Shown: piece after piece, positions 1 through 5,377 of the stretch | Layout: each line of letters opens with the position of its first letter | How positions within the stretch are numbered: the stretch's first letter is position 1 | Assembly (NCBI GenBank): GCA_013154135.1 | Contig: JAADDB010000020.1 | Coordinates: forward strand, 1-9,950 | Length of the DNA: 9,950 nt | Origin: Chloroflexota bacterium | GTDB taxonomy: Bacteria > Chloroflexota > Anaerolineae > JAADDB01 | Direction: 5' to 3' | The notes under the pieces: model-generated | Told to the model about the DNA's origin: nothing | The model's database searches: none | What the model saw: the letters and a program-made list of their open reading frames with translations, nothing else | Translations under genes and position numbers: made by a program

Positions 1-1
1 G

Positions 2-113
2 TTAATCGTTACTCGTTATGCCTCAGGCTCTTCGCCCATCCCGGCCAACCTCGCCCTCCAGCCAACCCCTCTTAATCGTTACTCGTTAATCGTCAATCGT
101 TACTCCTTACTAC
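2..113. repeat. Heptamer tandem repeat array, two blocks
   Basis: Seven-base units of consensus T-Y-A-M-T-C-G on the plus strand. The block at 72-113 holds six units (TTAATCG, TTACTCG, TTAATCG, TCAATCG, TTACTCC, TTACTAC). The block at 2-18 holds two and a half. A 17-base exact match (2-18 and 72-88) gives a 70-bp direct repeat. On the minus strand all six units of the larger block end in TAA or TGA, and the unit at 107-113 contains the TAG stop of the amino-acid ABC ATPase followed at once by an in-frame TAA. The 53 bp between the blocks (19-71) contains no gene and no terminator that I can see. A related array lies at 2014-2041. Confidence 0.85.
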
Positions 114-886
114 AAAATGTGCCGGAGGAACTCCCGGGTGCGCTCGTGCTTGGGATGGGAGAACATCTCCTCGGGTGGGGCTTCTTCCACAAACACCCCC
201 TGGTCCATGAAAATCACCCGGTCTGCCGCGTGGCGGGCAAACCCCATCTCGTGGGTGACAACCAACATGGTCATCCCCTCATCGGCCAACTCCTCCATCA
301 CCTTCAACACCTCTCCCACCAACTCCGGGTCCAGGGCCGACGTGGGCTCATCGAACAACATCACATCCGGGTGCATGGCCAGAGCTCGAGCAATGGCCAC
401 CCGTTGTTGCTGACCACCGGACAGACGGCTGGGGTACTCATCCCGCTTGTCCATCAGCCCCACCTTTTCCAGGAAATACTCACCGATGCGGATGGCCTCC
501 TCCCGGGGCATCTTCTTCACCGTGATGAGCCCTTCGATGACGTTCTCCAAAGCAGTCATGTGGGGGAATAGGTTGAAGGACTGGAAGACCATGCCCACAT
601 GTGTCCGCAGTTCACGGATCAGGCGCTGTTCCTTTCGGCTGTAGTGATGTTTGGCCTTGAGCCGGTATCCCGCGATGGCAATTTCCCCGTAGTCGGGCTT
701 CTCCAAGAAATTCAGGCAACGGAGGAACGTGCTCTTGCCACTCCCGCTGGGGCCGATGATACACACCACCTCCCGCGGGCGCACGCGCAGGTTGACCCCG
801 CGCAGCACGTGGAGATCCCCAAACCACTTGTGCAGGTTGGAGACGTCGACGATATATTCGTTCTCTTGCGTTCCTTGCTCGTTCAT
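110..886 (-). CDS. Polar amino-acid ABC transporter ATP-binding protein (GlnQ/HisP family)
   Basis: Cytoplasmic ATPase subunit that powers a polar amino-acid importer. The 258-residue protein has a full ABC domain: Walker A GPSGSGKST (45-53), Q-loop Gln102 in VFQSFNLFPHMT, signature LSGGQQQR (155-162), Walker B VMLFDEPTSALD (175-186) and switch His212 in VTHEMGFA. FNLFPHMTALENV and THEMGFAR are typical of the GlnQ/HisP/ArtP group, whose members are about 240-260 residues long. The frame stays open to 946, but I chose the ATG at 886: GAGG lies 6 nt before it, and the extra 20 residues upstream look like translated leader DNA. The cognate permease gene is 84 bp upstream, so the two form one transporter. 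Its TAG stop lies inside a heptamer repeat array and is followed at once by an in-frame TAA. The substrate cannot be read from the ATPase. Family assignment is very secure. Confidence 0.96.
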   Translation of the reverse strand: MNEQGTQENEYIVDVSNLHKWFGDLHVLRGVNLRVRPREVVCIIGPSGSGKSTFLRCLNFLEKPDYGEIAIAGYRLKAKHHYSRKEQRLIRELRTHVGMVFQSFNLFPHMTALENVIEGLITVKKMPREEAIRIGEYFLEKVGLMDKRDEYPSRLSGGQQQRVAIARALAMHPDVMLFDEPTSALDPELVGEVLKVMEELADEGMTMLVVTHEMGFARHAADRVIFMDQGVFVEEAPPEEMFSHPKHERTREFLRHIL

Positions 887-919
887 TTTTGACCTCGTGG
901 TGGATCCAGACTGGCGTTG

Positions 920-945
920 GGACAAAGGGCCCTGGTGAGCAAACA
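920..945 (-). promoter_or_regulatory. Conserved 26-bp element upstream of the amino-acid ABC ATPase gene
   Basis: Read on the minus strand this is a TGTTTGCTCACCAGG block followed by GCCCTTTGTCC. It matches the element at 1852-1877 at 21 of 26 positions with no gaps. Each copy begins 34-39 bp upstream of a start codon, of the form ATGAACGA in both genes. It could be an operator, a leader element or a remnant of a duplicated upstream region. No factor is assigned. Confidence 0.45.
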
Positions 946-970
946 AGAGTCGGTAACACCTTCTGGCCGA

Positions 971-1813
971 TCAGTGGGCGATGACCTGACGTTCTGATTT
1001 CCCCAACTTCCGTTCGATTTGGCGCTGGATGTTCTCGAAGATCATGGTGACCATCCAGTAAAACGCGGCCGCGATAAGGAGTGTCTCCATGCTTCGGAAG
1101 TACTGGCGGCCTATCTTCTGAGCCCGCCAGAAGAGCTCATGCACGCCCATGAAGGAAACCAGCGCGCTATCCTTCAGCATGGCGATGAATTCGTTGCCCG
1201 TGGGCGGAATGATGACCCGGAGCGCCTGGGGCAAGATGATGCGGCGCATCATCTGACCATATGTCATGCCCAGCGCGAGCGCGGCTTCCCGCTGCCCGTG
1301 GGGGATGGATTGAATCCCCGCGCGGAAGATCTCCGTCATATAAGCCCCGTAGTTCACGCCCAGGGCCAAGATGCCGGAAACCGTTGCGGGCAATATCAGA
1401 AACTTGCTCCAGGGTTGATCCGGAAACGTTTGGGCAATCTGGGGCAGGGCCAGGTAGATGAAGAAAATCTGCACGATAAGAGGTGTCCCGCGGATGATGG
1501 AGATGTAAAACGTGGATATACTGTTGAAAATGGGATTGGAGGAAATGCGGCCCAGCGCGCCCAACAAGGCCAGGATGATGGCCAACGTGATGGACGCGGC
1601 GGACACGAACAAGGTCATGGGGATTCCCTTGGCGATGTAAGGCAACCACTTCCGTTGGAAGGACGTGTCCAGGCCCAGACGACGCAGAACCCAGTATAAG
1701 AGCAGGAAAATAATGGCATACGTGATGGCAAATCGGGCCCGGTGACCGGCTTGGGAATGCCACCAGCCGGAAAAACCTTTCGCCTGTGGTGGACGGATCT
1801 CCTCTTCGTTCAT
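971..1813 (-). CDS. Polar amino-acid ABC transporter permease (HisM/GlnP family)
   Basis: Inner-membrane channel subunit of the importer whose ATPase is the next gene. The 280-residue protein has a soluble N-terminal tail (1-27), a hydrophobic helix at about 28-45, and then the classic HisMQ/GlnP core: KGIPMTLFVSAASITLA (62-78), IIRGTPLIVQIFFIYLALP (106-124) and the EAA cytoplasmic loop GQREAALALGMTYGQMMRRI (173-192), followed by LPQALRVIIPPTGNEFI. The length is somewhat above the usual 215-250 because of the N-terminal extension and a longer loop near 125-140. The start is ATG 1813, with a G-rich GGGGGGAG site 5 nt upstream. A 214-bp gap with repeats and hairpins separates it from the carbamate kinase gene, so it may have its own promoter. 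One permease gene would imply a homodimeric channel. No periplasmic or lipoprotein binding-protein gene is in view. Confidence 0.95.
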   Translation of the reverse strand: MNEEEIRPPQAKGFSGWWHSQAGHRARFAITYAIIFLLLYWVLRRLGLDTSFQRKWLPYIAKGIPMTLFVSAASITLAIILALLGALGRISSNPIFNSISTFYISIIRGTPLIVQIFFIYLALPQIAQTFPDQPWSKFLILPATVSGILALGVNYGAYMTEIFRAGIQSIPHGQREAALALGMTYGQMMRRIILPQALRVIIPPTGNEFIAMLKDSALVSFMGVHELFWRAQKIGRQYFRSMETLLIAAAFYWMVTMIFENIQRQIERKLGKSERQVIAH

Positions 1814-1851
1814 GATCGCTCCCCCCTGGTTTTAGAAGTGGATTGGGTACC

Positions 1852-1877
1852 GGACAAACGGTCCTGGTGGGTGAACA
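1852..1877 (-). promoter_or_regulatory. Conserved 26-bp element upstream of the amino-acid ABC permease gene
   Basis: Second copy of the element at 920-945, here as TGTTCACCCACCAGG then ACCGTTTGTCC on the minus strand. The TTGTCC word is followed after 15-16 nt by an A/T-rich CTTCTAAAAC, so it might double as a weak -35 region, but this is speculative. The copy includes a small GGAC-n5-GTCC dyad (1852-1864). Confidence 0.45.
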
Positions 1878-1895
1878 CAACTCAGTCGCGCCTGA

Positions 1896-1938
1896 GCGAG
1901 GACGTGGGCATCCCTCCGCGGAACGTCCACATCCTCGC
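1896..1938. other. Imperfect stem-loop in the kinase-permease gap
   Basis: Arms 1896-1909 and 1925-1938 pair over 14 positions with one mismatch and one G-U, leaving a 15-nt loop that contains CCGCGG. It lies in the 214-bp gap before the amino-acid permease gene. No T-run follows on either strand, so it is not a standard intrinsic terminator. It could be a leader or mRNA-stability structure. Confidence 0.4.
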
Positions 1939-1970
1939 CCCGTGCCAGAAGAACCGATTTTGGCTCATCA

Positions 1971-1992
1971 GGTTGGCCCAGGAAAGCCAACC
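1971..1992. other. Perfect 7-bp stem-loop downstream of carbamate kinase
   Basis: GGTTGGC (1971-1977) and GCCAACC (1986-1992) flank an 8-nt loop. It sits about 36 bp past the kinase stop on the minus strand. The bases after it on that strand (TGATGAGCCAAAATCGG) are not a T-tract, so a termination role is possible only as a weak or factor-assisted signal. Confidence 0.35.
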
Positions 1993-2013
1993 CCCTCCTT
2001 CACCCAAGCCCCC

Positions 2014-2041
2014 TTGATCGTCAATCGTTACTCGTTACTCT
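2014..2041. repeat. Heptamer tandem repeat array at the carbamate kinase 3' end
   Basis: Four contiguous units TTGATCG, TCAATCG, TTACTCG and TTACTCT, of the same family and orientation as the array at 2-113. The second unit supplies nothing coding, while the third supplies the TAA stop of carbamate kinase and the last residues (SNE) of that protein lie in units three and four. A 10-base word AGCCAACCCC precedes this array (1985-1994) and also the array at 72 (60-69), so the conserved unit may be larger than the heptamers alone. Confidence 0.82.
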
Positions 2042-2990
2042 CCTCCGCCTCATCAGGCACGATGTGCGTCCCCGTCTCTCCTCGCAGGGCCCGGGTGATA
2101 TTCTCCGGGTTTGTTATAATAGCCTCTTTTCCACCCGCCTCCAAGAAGCGGATACACGCTTCCACCTTTGGCAGCATACTTCCGGGAGCGAAATGACCTT
2201 CCTCGATATACCGCTTGGCCTCACTGACCGTCATGCGGTCCAGCCACTGCTGATTGGGCTTGCCGAAGTGGATGGCTACCTTTTCCACGGCCGTGGAGAT
2301 GAGAAAGAGGTCCGCGCGGATATCCCGGGCCAGGAGACTGCTGGCCTTGTCCTTGTCGATAACCGCGGCCACTCCCTGTAAGTTCCCCTCCTCATCCTCC
2401 ACCACCGGGATTCCCCCACCACCGGTGGCGATGACGATCCAGCCGTTGCGCACGGCCTGCTCAATGGCCGGACGCTCGATGATGACCTTCGGTTCGGGCG
2501 AGGGCACCACCCGGCGCCAACCCCGTCCCGCGTCCTCCACCACAGGCCATCCCTCCTCCGCGAACTTCTCCGCCTCCTCCCGGGAGAGGAAGCGGCCGAT
2601 GGGCTTGGTGGGGTGCTGAAACGCCGGATCGGATGTGTCCACCAACACCTGAGTGACAATCGTGTACGCCAGCTTATCCAAGCCCCGGCGCCGGAACTCG
2701 TTATCCAGGGCCTGTTGGAGCATGTACCCAATAGAACCTTGCGTGTCGGCCACGATAATATCCATGGGCGTGGTGTGCACCTCATGCGCGGCCAACTCAT
2801 TCCGGCGCAGGATGAACCCCACTTGGGGGCCGTTGCCGTGGGTGACAACCACATCCCACCCCTCTTCGACCATGTCCGCGATGTGCCGACACGTCTCCCG
2901 CACCGCCTCCCACTGATACTTCACTGCCACATGCTGCTTGTCCTTGATGAGGGAATTGCCTCCAATAGCCACCACAGCAACACGCCTCAT
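2028..2990 (-). CDS. arcC: Carbamate kinase (ArcC/YqeA family)
   Basis: Cytoplasmic enzyme that transfers phosphate from carbamoyl phosphate to ADP, yielding ATP and carbamate, which decays to CO2 and ammonia. The 320-residue length fits the family. Visible family motifs are AIGGNSLIKD (8-17), VTHGNGPQVG (49-58), HPTKPIG (126-132) with the conserved lysine, TGGGGIPV (189-196), AVIDKDKASSLLA (209-221), FAPGSMLPKVEA (267-278) and AIITNPENI (290-298). The start is ATG 2990 with AAGGAGG 6 nt upstream. The gene follows the YgeW-type carbamoyltransferase by 60 bp, which fits capture of energy from its carbamoyl-phosphate product, as yqeA does in the E. coli ygeW locus. The last few residues (SNE) and the TAA stop are encoded by a heptamer repeat array. 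An arginine-deiminase role is less likely because no arginine deiminase gene is nearby and the transferase is not a normal OTC. Confidence 0.95.
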   Translation of the reverse strand: MRRVAVVAIGGNSLIKDKQHVAVKYQWEAVRETCRHIADMVEEGWDVVVTHGNGPQVGFILRRNELAAHEVHTTPMDIIVADTQGSIGYMLQQALDNEFRRRGLDKLAYTIVTQVLVDTSDPAFQHPTKPIGRFLSREEAEKFAEEGWPVVEDAGRGWRRVVPSPEPKVIIERPAIEQAVRNGWIVIATGGGGIPVVEDEEGNLQGVAAVIDKDKASSLLARDIRADLFLISTAVEKVAIHFGKPNQQWLDRMTVSEAKRYIEEGHFAPGSMLPKVEACIRFLEAGGKEAIITNPENITRALRGETGTHIVPDEAEESNE

Positions 2991-3008
2991 AATGCCTCCT
3001 TGTCATAA

Positions 3009-3038
3009 GGCACCGGACCGTCCGCGCGGCCCGGTGCC
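3009..3038. other. Strong intergenic hairpin between ygeW and carbamate kinase
   Basis: GGCACCGG (3009-3016) pairs perfectly with CCGGTGCC (3031-3038). After one mismatch an inner CCG/CGG stem continues. It fills most of the 60-bp gap, 13 nt downstream of the ygeW stop and just before the kinase ribosome binding site. There is no T-run. It is a candidate mRNA processing or stability element that sets relative expression. Confidence 0.5.
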
Positions 3039-3050
3039 AGGATGTTGAAA

Positions 3051-4028
3051 TTAGCGCATGGTCAAAGCCATCACCGCCTTCTGCACATGCAGACGGTTCT
3101 CCGCCTCGTCGAAGACCACGGATTGCGGGCCATCGAGCACCGCGCTCGCGACCTCAATATCCCGGTCCGCGGGCAGCGGGTGCATGTAGATGGCATCCGG
3201 CGCGGCCAACTTCATCCGCTCCTCGCTCACAATCCAATCCTTGTACTTATCCTGGAGCCGCTTCCCCTCCTCCGGGTCCGTCGTCGTGAGAAGGGGCCCC
3301 CAGGACTTGGCGTACACCACATCCGCGCCCTTGAAGCCCTCATCCATGTCGTGAACGATCTCGAACCCGGTGCCGTGCTTGCGTGCCAGCGCCTTCGCCT
3401 CATCCACGATCTCCGGCATCAGCGGGAACTCTGGGGGATACGAGAGCACCACATCCATCCCGAACCGCGGCATGAGCAGGATCAGGGATTGGGGCACGGA
3501 AATGGGCTTGAGATAGGACGCCGCGTACGCCCAGGACACCACAATCCGCTTCCCCTTGGGATCCCCCTTCTTCTCCATGATAGTCATCAAATCGGCCAGA
3601 ATCTGGAAGGGGTGGAAGATATCGCACTGCATGTTCAAGACGGGCACCCGGCTGGCCGAGGCCACATCGCGGATGTACTTGTTTCCAATGCCCCAATCCA
3701 CATTGCGAATGGCAATCCCGTCGAAATAACGTCCCAGGATTTGGCCGATCTCCTTGGCTGTATCCCCGTGCGAAATCTGCGTCGTGCGGGACTCGATGAA
3801 CGCGGCATGGCCGCCCAACTGGGCCATCCCGGCCTCAAAGGAGGAACGCGTGCGTGTGCTGGAGTAGAAGAAAAGCATGGCCAGCGTCTTATCCCGCAAG
3901 AGGGGATGGGGAATGCCCAACGCGCGTTCCTGCTTCAAGCGGAAAGCCACATCAAGAGCCGTCTCCAGCTCCTCCTTAGTCCACTCCAGCGTGGTGATCA
4001 TATCTCGTCCGCGCAAATTCGTCTGCAT
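3051..4028 (-). CDS. ygeW: Knotted carbamoyltransferase, YgeW-like
   Basis: Member of the aspartate/ornithine carbamoyltransferase superfamily, 325 residues. The carbamoyl-phosphate site is STRTRSSFE (57-65), with HPFQ (139-142) matching the HPxQ motif. WAYAASYLKPISVPQ (166-180) is the proline-rich loop of the knotted N-acetyl/N-succinylornithine and YgeW transcarbamylases. As I recall it, E. coli YgeW has closely similar NMQCDIDHP, SVPQ, RFGMDV, KSW and YMHCLPAD stretches, seen here as NMQCDIFHP, SVPQ, RFGMDV, KSW and YMHPLPAD. The usual HCLP cysteine is proline here (HPLP, 283-286), as in aspartate carbamoyltransferases. The protein is about 70 residues shorter than E. coli YgeW (about 396). 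The start is ATG 4028 with GGAGG 8 nt upstream. It sits 49 bp after the YgeY-type gene and 60 bp before carbamate kinase. Its likely role is phosphorolysis of a carbamoylated diamino acid in purine breakdown. Automated pipelines would probably call it ornithine carbamoyltransferase; I consider that substrate unlikely. Confidence 0.87.
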   Translation of the reverse strand: MQTNLRGRDMITTLEWTKEELETALDVAFRLKQERALGIPHPLLRDKTLAMLFFYSSTRTRSSFEAGMAQLGGHAAFIESRTTQISHGDTAKEIGQILGRYFDGIAIRNVDWGIGNKYIRDVASASRVPVLNMQCDIFHPFQILADLMTIMEKKGDPKGKRIVVSWAYAASYLKPISVPQSLILLMPRFGMDVVLSYPPEFPLMPEIVDEAKALARKHGTGFEIVHDMDEGFKGADVVYAKSWGPLLTTTDPEEGKRLQDKYKDWIVSEERMKLAAPDAIYMHPLPADRDIEVASAVLDGPQSVVFDEAENRLHVQKAVMALTMR

Positions 4029-4077
4029 GGTAAACCTCCTCTAAGATGCGTGATAGAGTGCATCCGAGCTCAAGGGA

Positions 4078-5298
4078 TTACTTGGCCTTGAGCCCCTTAA
4101 TCAACGCCGGCAAGAGGGCATAAAACCCCGTCGCGTCCACCACCTCCTGCAGCGGCACCTGCTCCTCCACCGTGTGGGCGTAGATCTCATCGCCGGGCCC
4201 GAACCCGATGCTGGGGATCCCGGCCTTGCCCATCCAGTAAATCCCGTTGGTGCTGAAATTCCACTTGCCCGTGCGCGTGGGCTGACCGAAGTAGAGCTCA
4301 TAAGCCTTCAACCCGGCCTGGACCAGGGGATGCTCCTCCTCCAGCGCCCAGGCGGGGAAGTACTTCTCCACCGGGAAGACGAACCCCGTATAGCTGGGTT
4401 CATTGTACTGGAGGATCTCCACCCACACATCCCCCTTCTCCCGATTCTCCGGGGGAATGAGGTCCGCGACCTCCTGGAGCGCGCGCTCCTTCGTCTCCCC
4501 AAAGGTCACCCGTCGGTCAATCCAGATGGTGGCCTCATCGGGGACCGCGTTGATGCTGGGGGTTTTCACCTTCATGTCGGTGACCGTGATCTTCCCCTTG
4601 CCCAGGAAAGGATGATCCCCCAACTTGGGCCCGAGATCGCGCACGCCCGCGATGACGGGCAGGAGCTTGTAGATCGCGTTGTCGCCCAACTCATTGCTGG
4701 CCGCGTGGGCCGAACGTCCTTTGGCCACCACCTTCATCTCCACGCGGCCCTTGTGACCACGGTAGACCTGCATCTTCGTCGGCTCACCGATGACCACAAA
4801 ATCCGGGCGGATGCCCTCCACTTCCACCAGCGCGTTGGGCGCGATCCCGTCGCACCACTCCTCCATATTCCCAAAGTAATACGCGGTCACACCGTCCAGC
4901 AACCCGTGCATTTTCGCGATGGCCAGACCGTACACCATGCCGGGCGTGGAGCCCTTCTCATCGCACGCGCCTCGCGCGTAGAGAATACCGTTCTCCACCT
5001 TCCCCTCAAAGGGATCCCACTCCCACGCGCTGGGGTCCCCGATACCCACCGTGTCGATATGGCTATCGTACACCAGGGTCACCGGGCCATTGCCGATGCG
5101 ACCGACAATGTTCCCCATGCGGTCGAACCACATGTCATCAAAACCTAGCTTCTCCATCTCATCGGCGATCCGCTCCCCCACCTCACGGATTTGTCCGTCC
5201 ATGCTGGGGATGGCCACAATATCCCGCAGGAATTGGATGATGTCCGATTCCGCGGCGCTCACCGCGGCACGGACCGCCTCAACGGTTTTCTCGTCCAT
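4078..5298 (-). CDS. ygeY: M20 family metallo-amidohydrolase, YgeY-like
   Basis: Zinc-type M20 hydrolase of 406 residues, most like the YgeY 'selenium metabolism hydrolase' branch. Residue numbers here count from the ATG. Metal ligands and active site can be seen: the DSHIDTV motif with His80; GACDEKG with bridging Asp113; NMEEW with general-base and ligand Glu146/147; GEPT with an acidic residue near 172; and a C-terminal ligand His375 in IYAHTVEEQ. The central RGHKGRVEMKVVAKGRSAHA begins the lid/dimerisation domain. The frame can be read from a GTG at 5310, but that GTG is part of the ribosome binding site (GTGGAGG), so the ATG at 5298, 6 nt after GGAGG, is the better start. The gene is directly followed by ygeW and carbamate kinase, the same association as in E. 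coli and in anaerobic purine clusters. The exact substrate is not shown; a carbamoyl- or acyl-diamino acid is the inference. Alternatives are ArgE/DapE-like deacylases, which are less likely given the neighbours. Confidence 0.87.
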   Translation of the reverse strand: MDEKTVEAVRAAVSAAESDIIQFLRDIVAIPSMDGQIREVGERIADEMEKLGFDDMWFDRMGNIVGRIGNGPVTLVYDSHIDTVGIGDPSAWEWDPFEGKVENGILYARGACDEKGSTPGMVYGLAIAKMHGLLDGVTAYYFGNMEEWCDGIAPNALVEVEGIRPDFVVIGEPTKMQVYRGHKGRVEMKVVAKGRSAHAASNELGDNAIYKLLPVIAGVRDLGPKLGDHPFLGKGKITVTDMKVKTPSINAVPDEATIWIDRRVTFGETKERALQEVADLIPPENREKGDVWVEILQYNEPSYTGFVFPVEKYFPAWALEEEHPLVQAGLKAYELYFGQPTRTGKWNFSTNGIYWMGKAGIPSIGFGPGDEIYAHTVEEQVPLQEVVDATGFYALLPALIKGLKAK

Positions 5299-5325
5299 CT
5301 TGACCTCCACCGTGTATTAGAATGA

Positions 5326-5345
5326 AGGTGGACCGGAGTCCACCT
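5326..5345. promoter_or_regulatory. 20-bp perfect inverted repeat, candidate GntR operator
   Basis: AGGTGGAC and GTCCACCT are perfect 8-bp arms around a 4-bp centre (CGGA). It lies in the 79-bp gap between the GntR stop and the ygeY start. A minus-strand TCTAAT (5316-5321) stands just downstream and differs from the -10 consensus at one base, so the dyad would cover the spacer/-35 region of such a promoter. No good -35 is visible and the leader would be very short, so the promoter itself is doubtful. The dyad could instead act as an RNA hairpin. Confidence 0.4.
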
Positions 5346-5377
5346 GGACAACCCTGTCTGGGATTCCCGTAGGCCGG

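Noticed and set aside
2..113. CRISPR-like array
   Set aside because: The repeats are 7-nt tandem units without spacers of uniform length, so this is not a CRISPR structure.
887..946. N-terminal extension of the amino-acid ABC ATPase
   Set aside because: The extra 20 codons overlap the conserved 26-bp element, start at a TTG without a convincing ribosome binding site, and precede an ATG with a good one.
1898..1936. T-box-like leader (TGGA near TTCCGCGG on the minus strand)
   Set aside because: The T-box core UGGNACCGCG is not matched without changes, and only about 90 bp are available upstream to the kinase stop, too little for stem I and a specifier loop.
2028..4028. Arginine deiminase pathway (OTC plus carbamate kinase)
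   Set aside because: No arginine deiminase or arginine/ornithine antiporter gene is present, the transferase has the knotted YgeW-type loop, and the neighbour is a YgeY-like hydrolase.
3042..4091. Long plus-strand open frame (349 codons) opposite ygeW
   Set aside because: It is antisense to a gene with clear family motifs, is rich in His/Arg/Gly/Leu as expected for a shadow of GC-rich coding DNA, and shows no recognisable motif.
4174..5148. Long plus-strand open frame (324 codons) opposite ygeY
   Set aside because: Same reasoning: a mirror of a well-supported M20 hydrolase gene, with no motif of its own.
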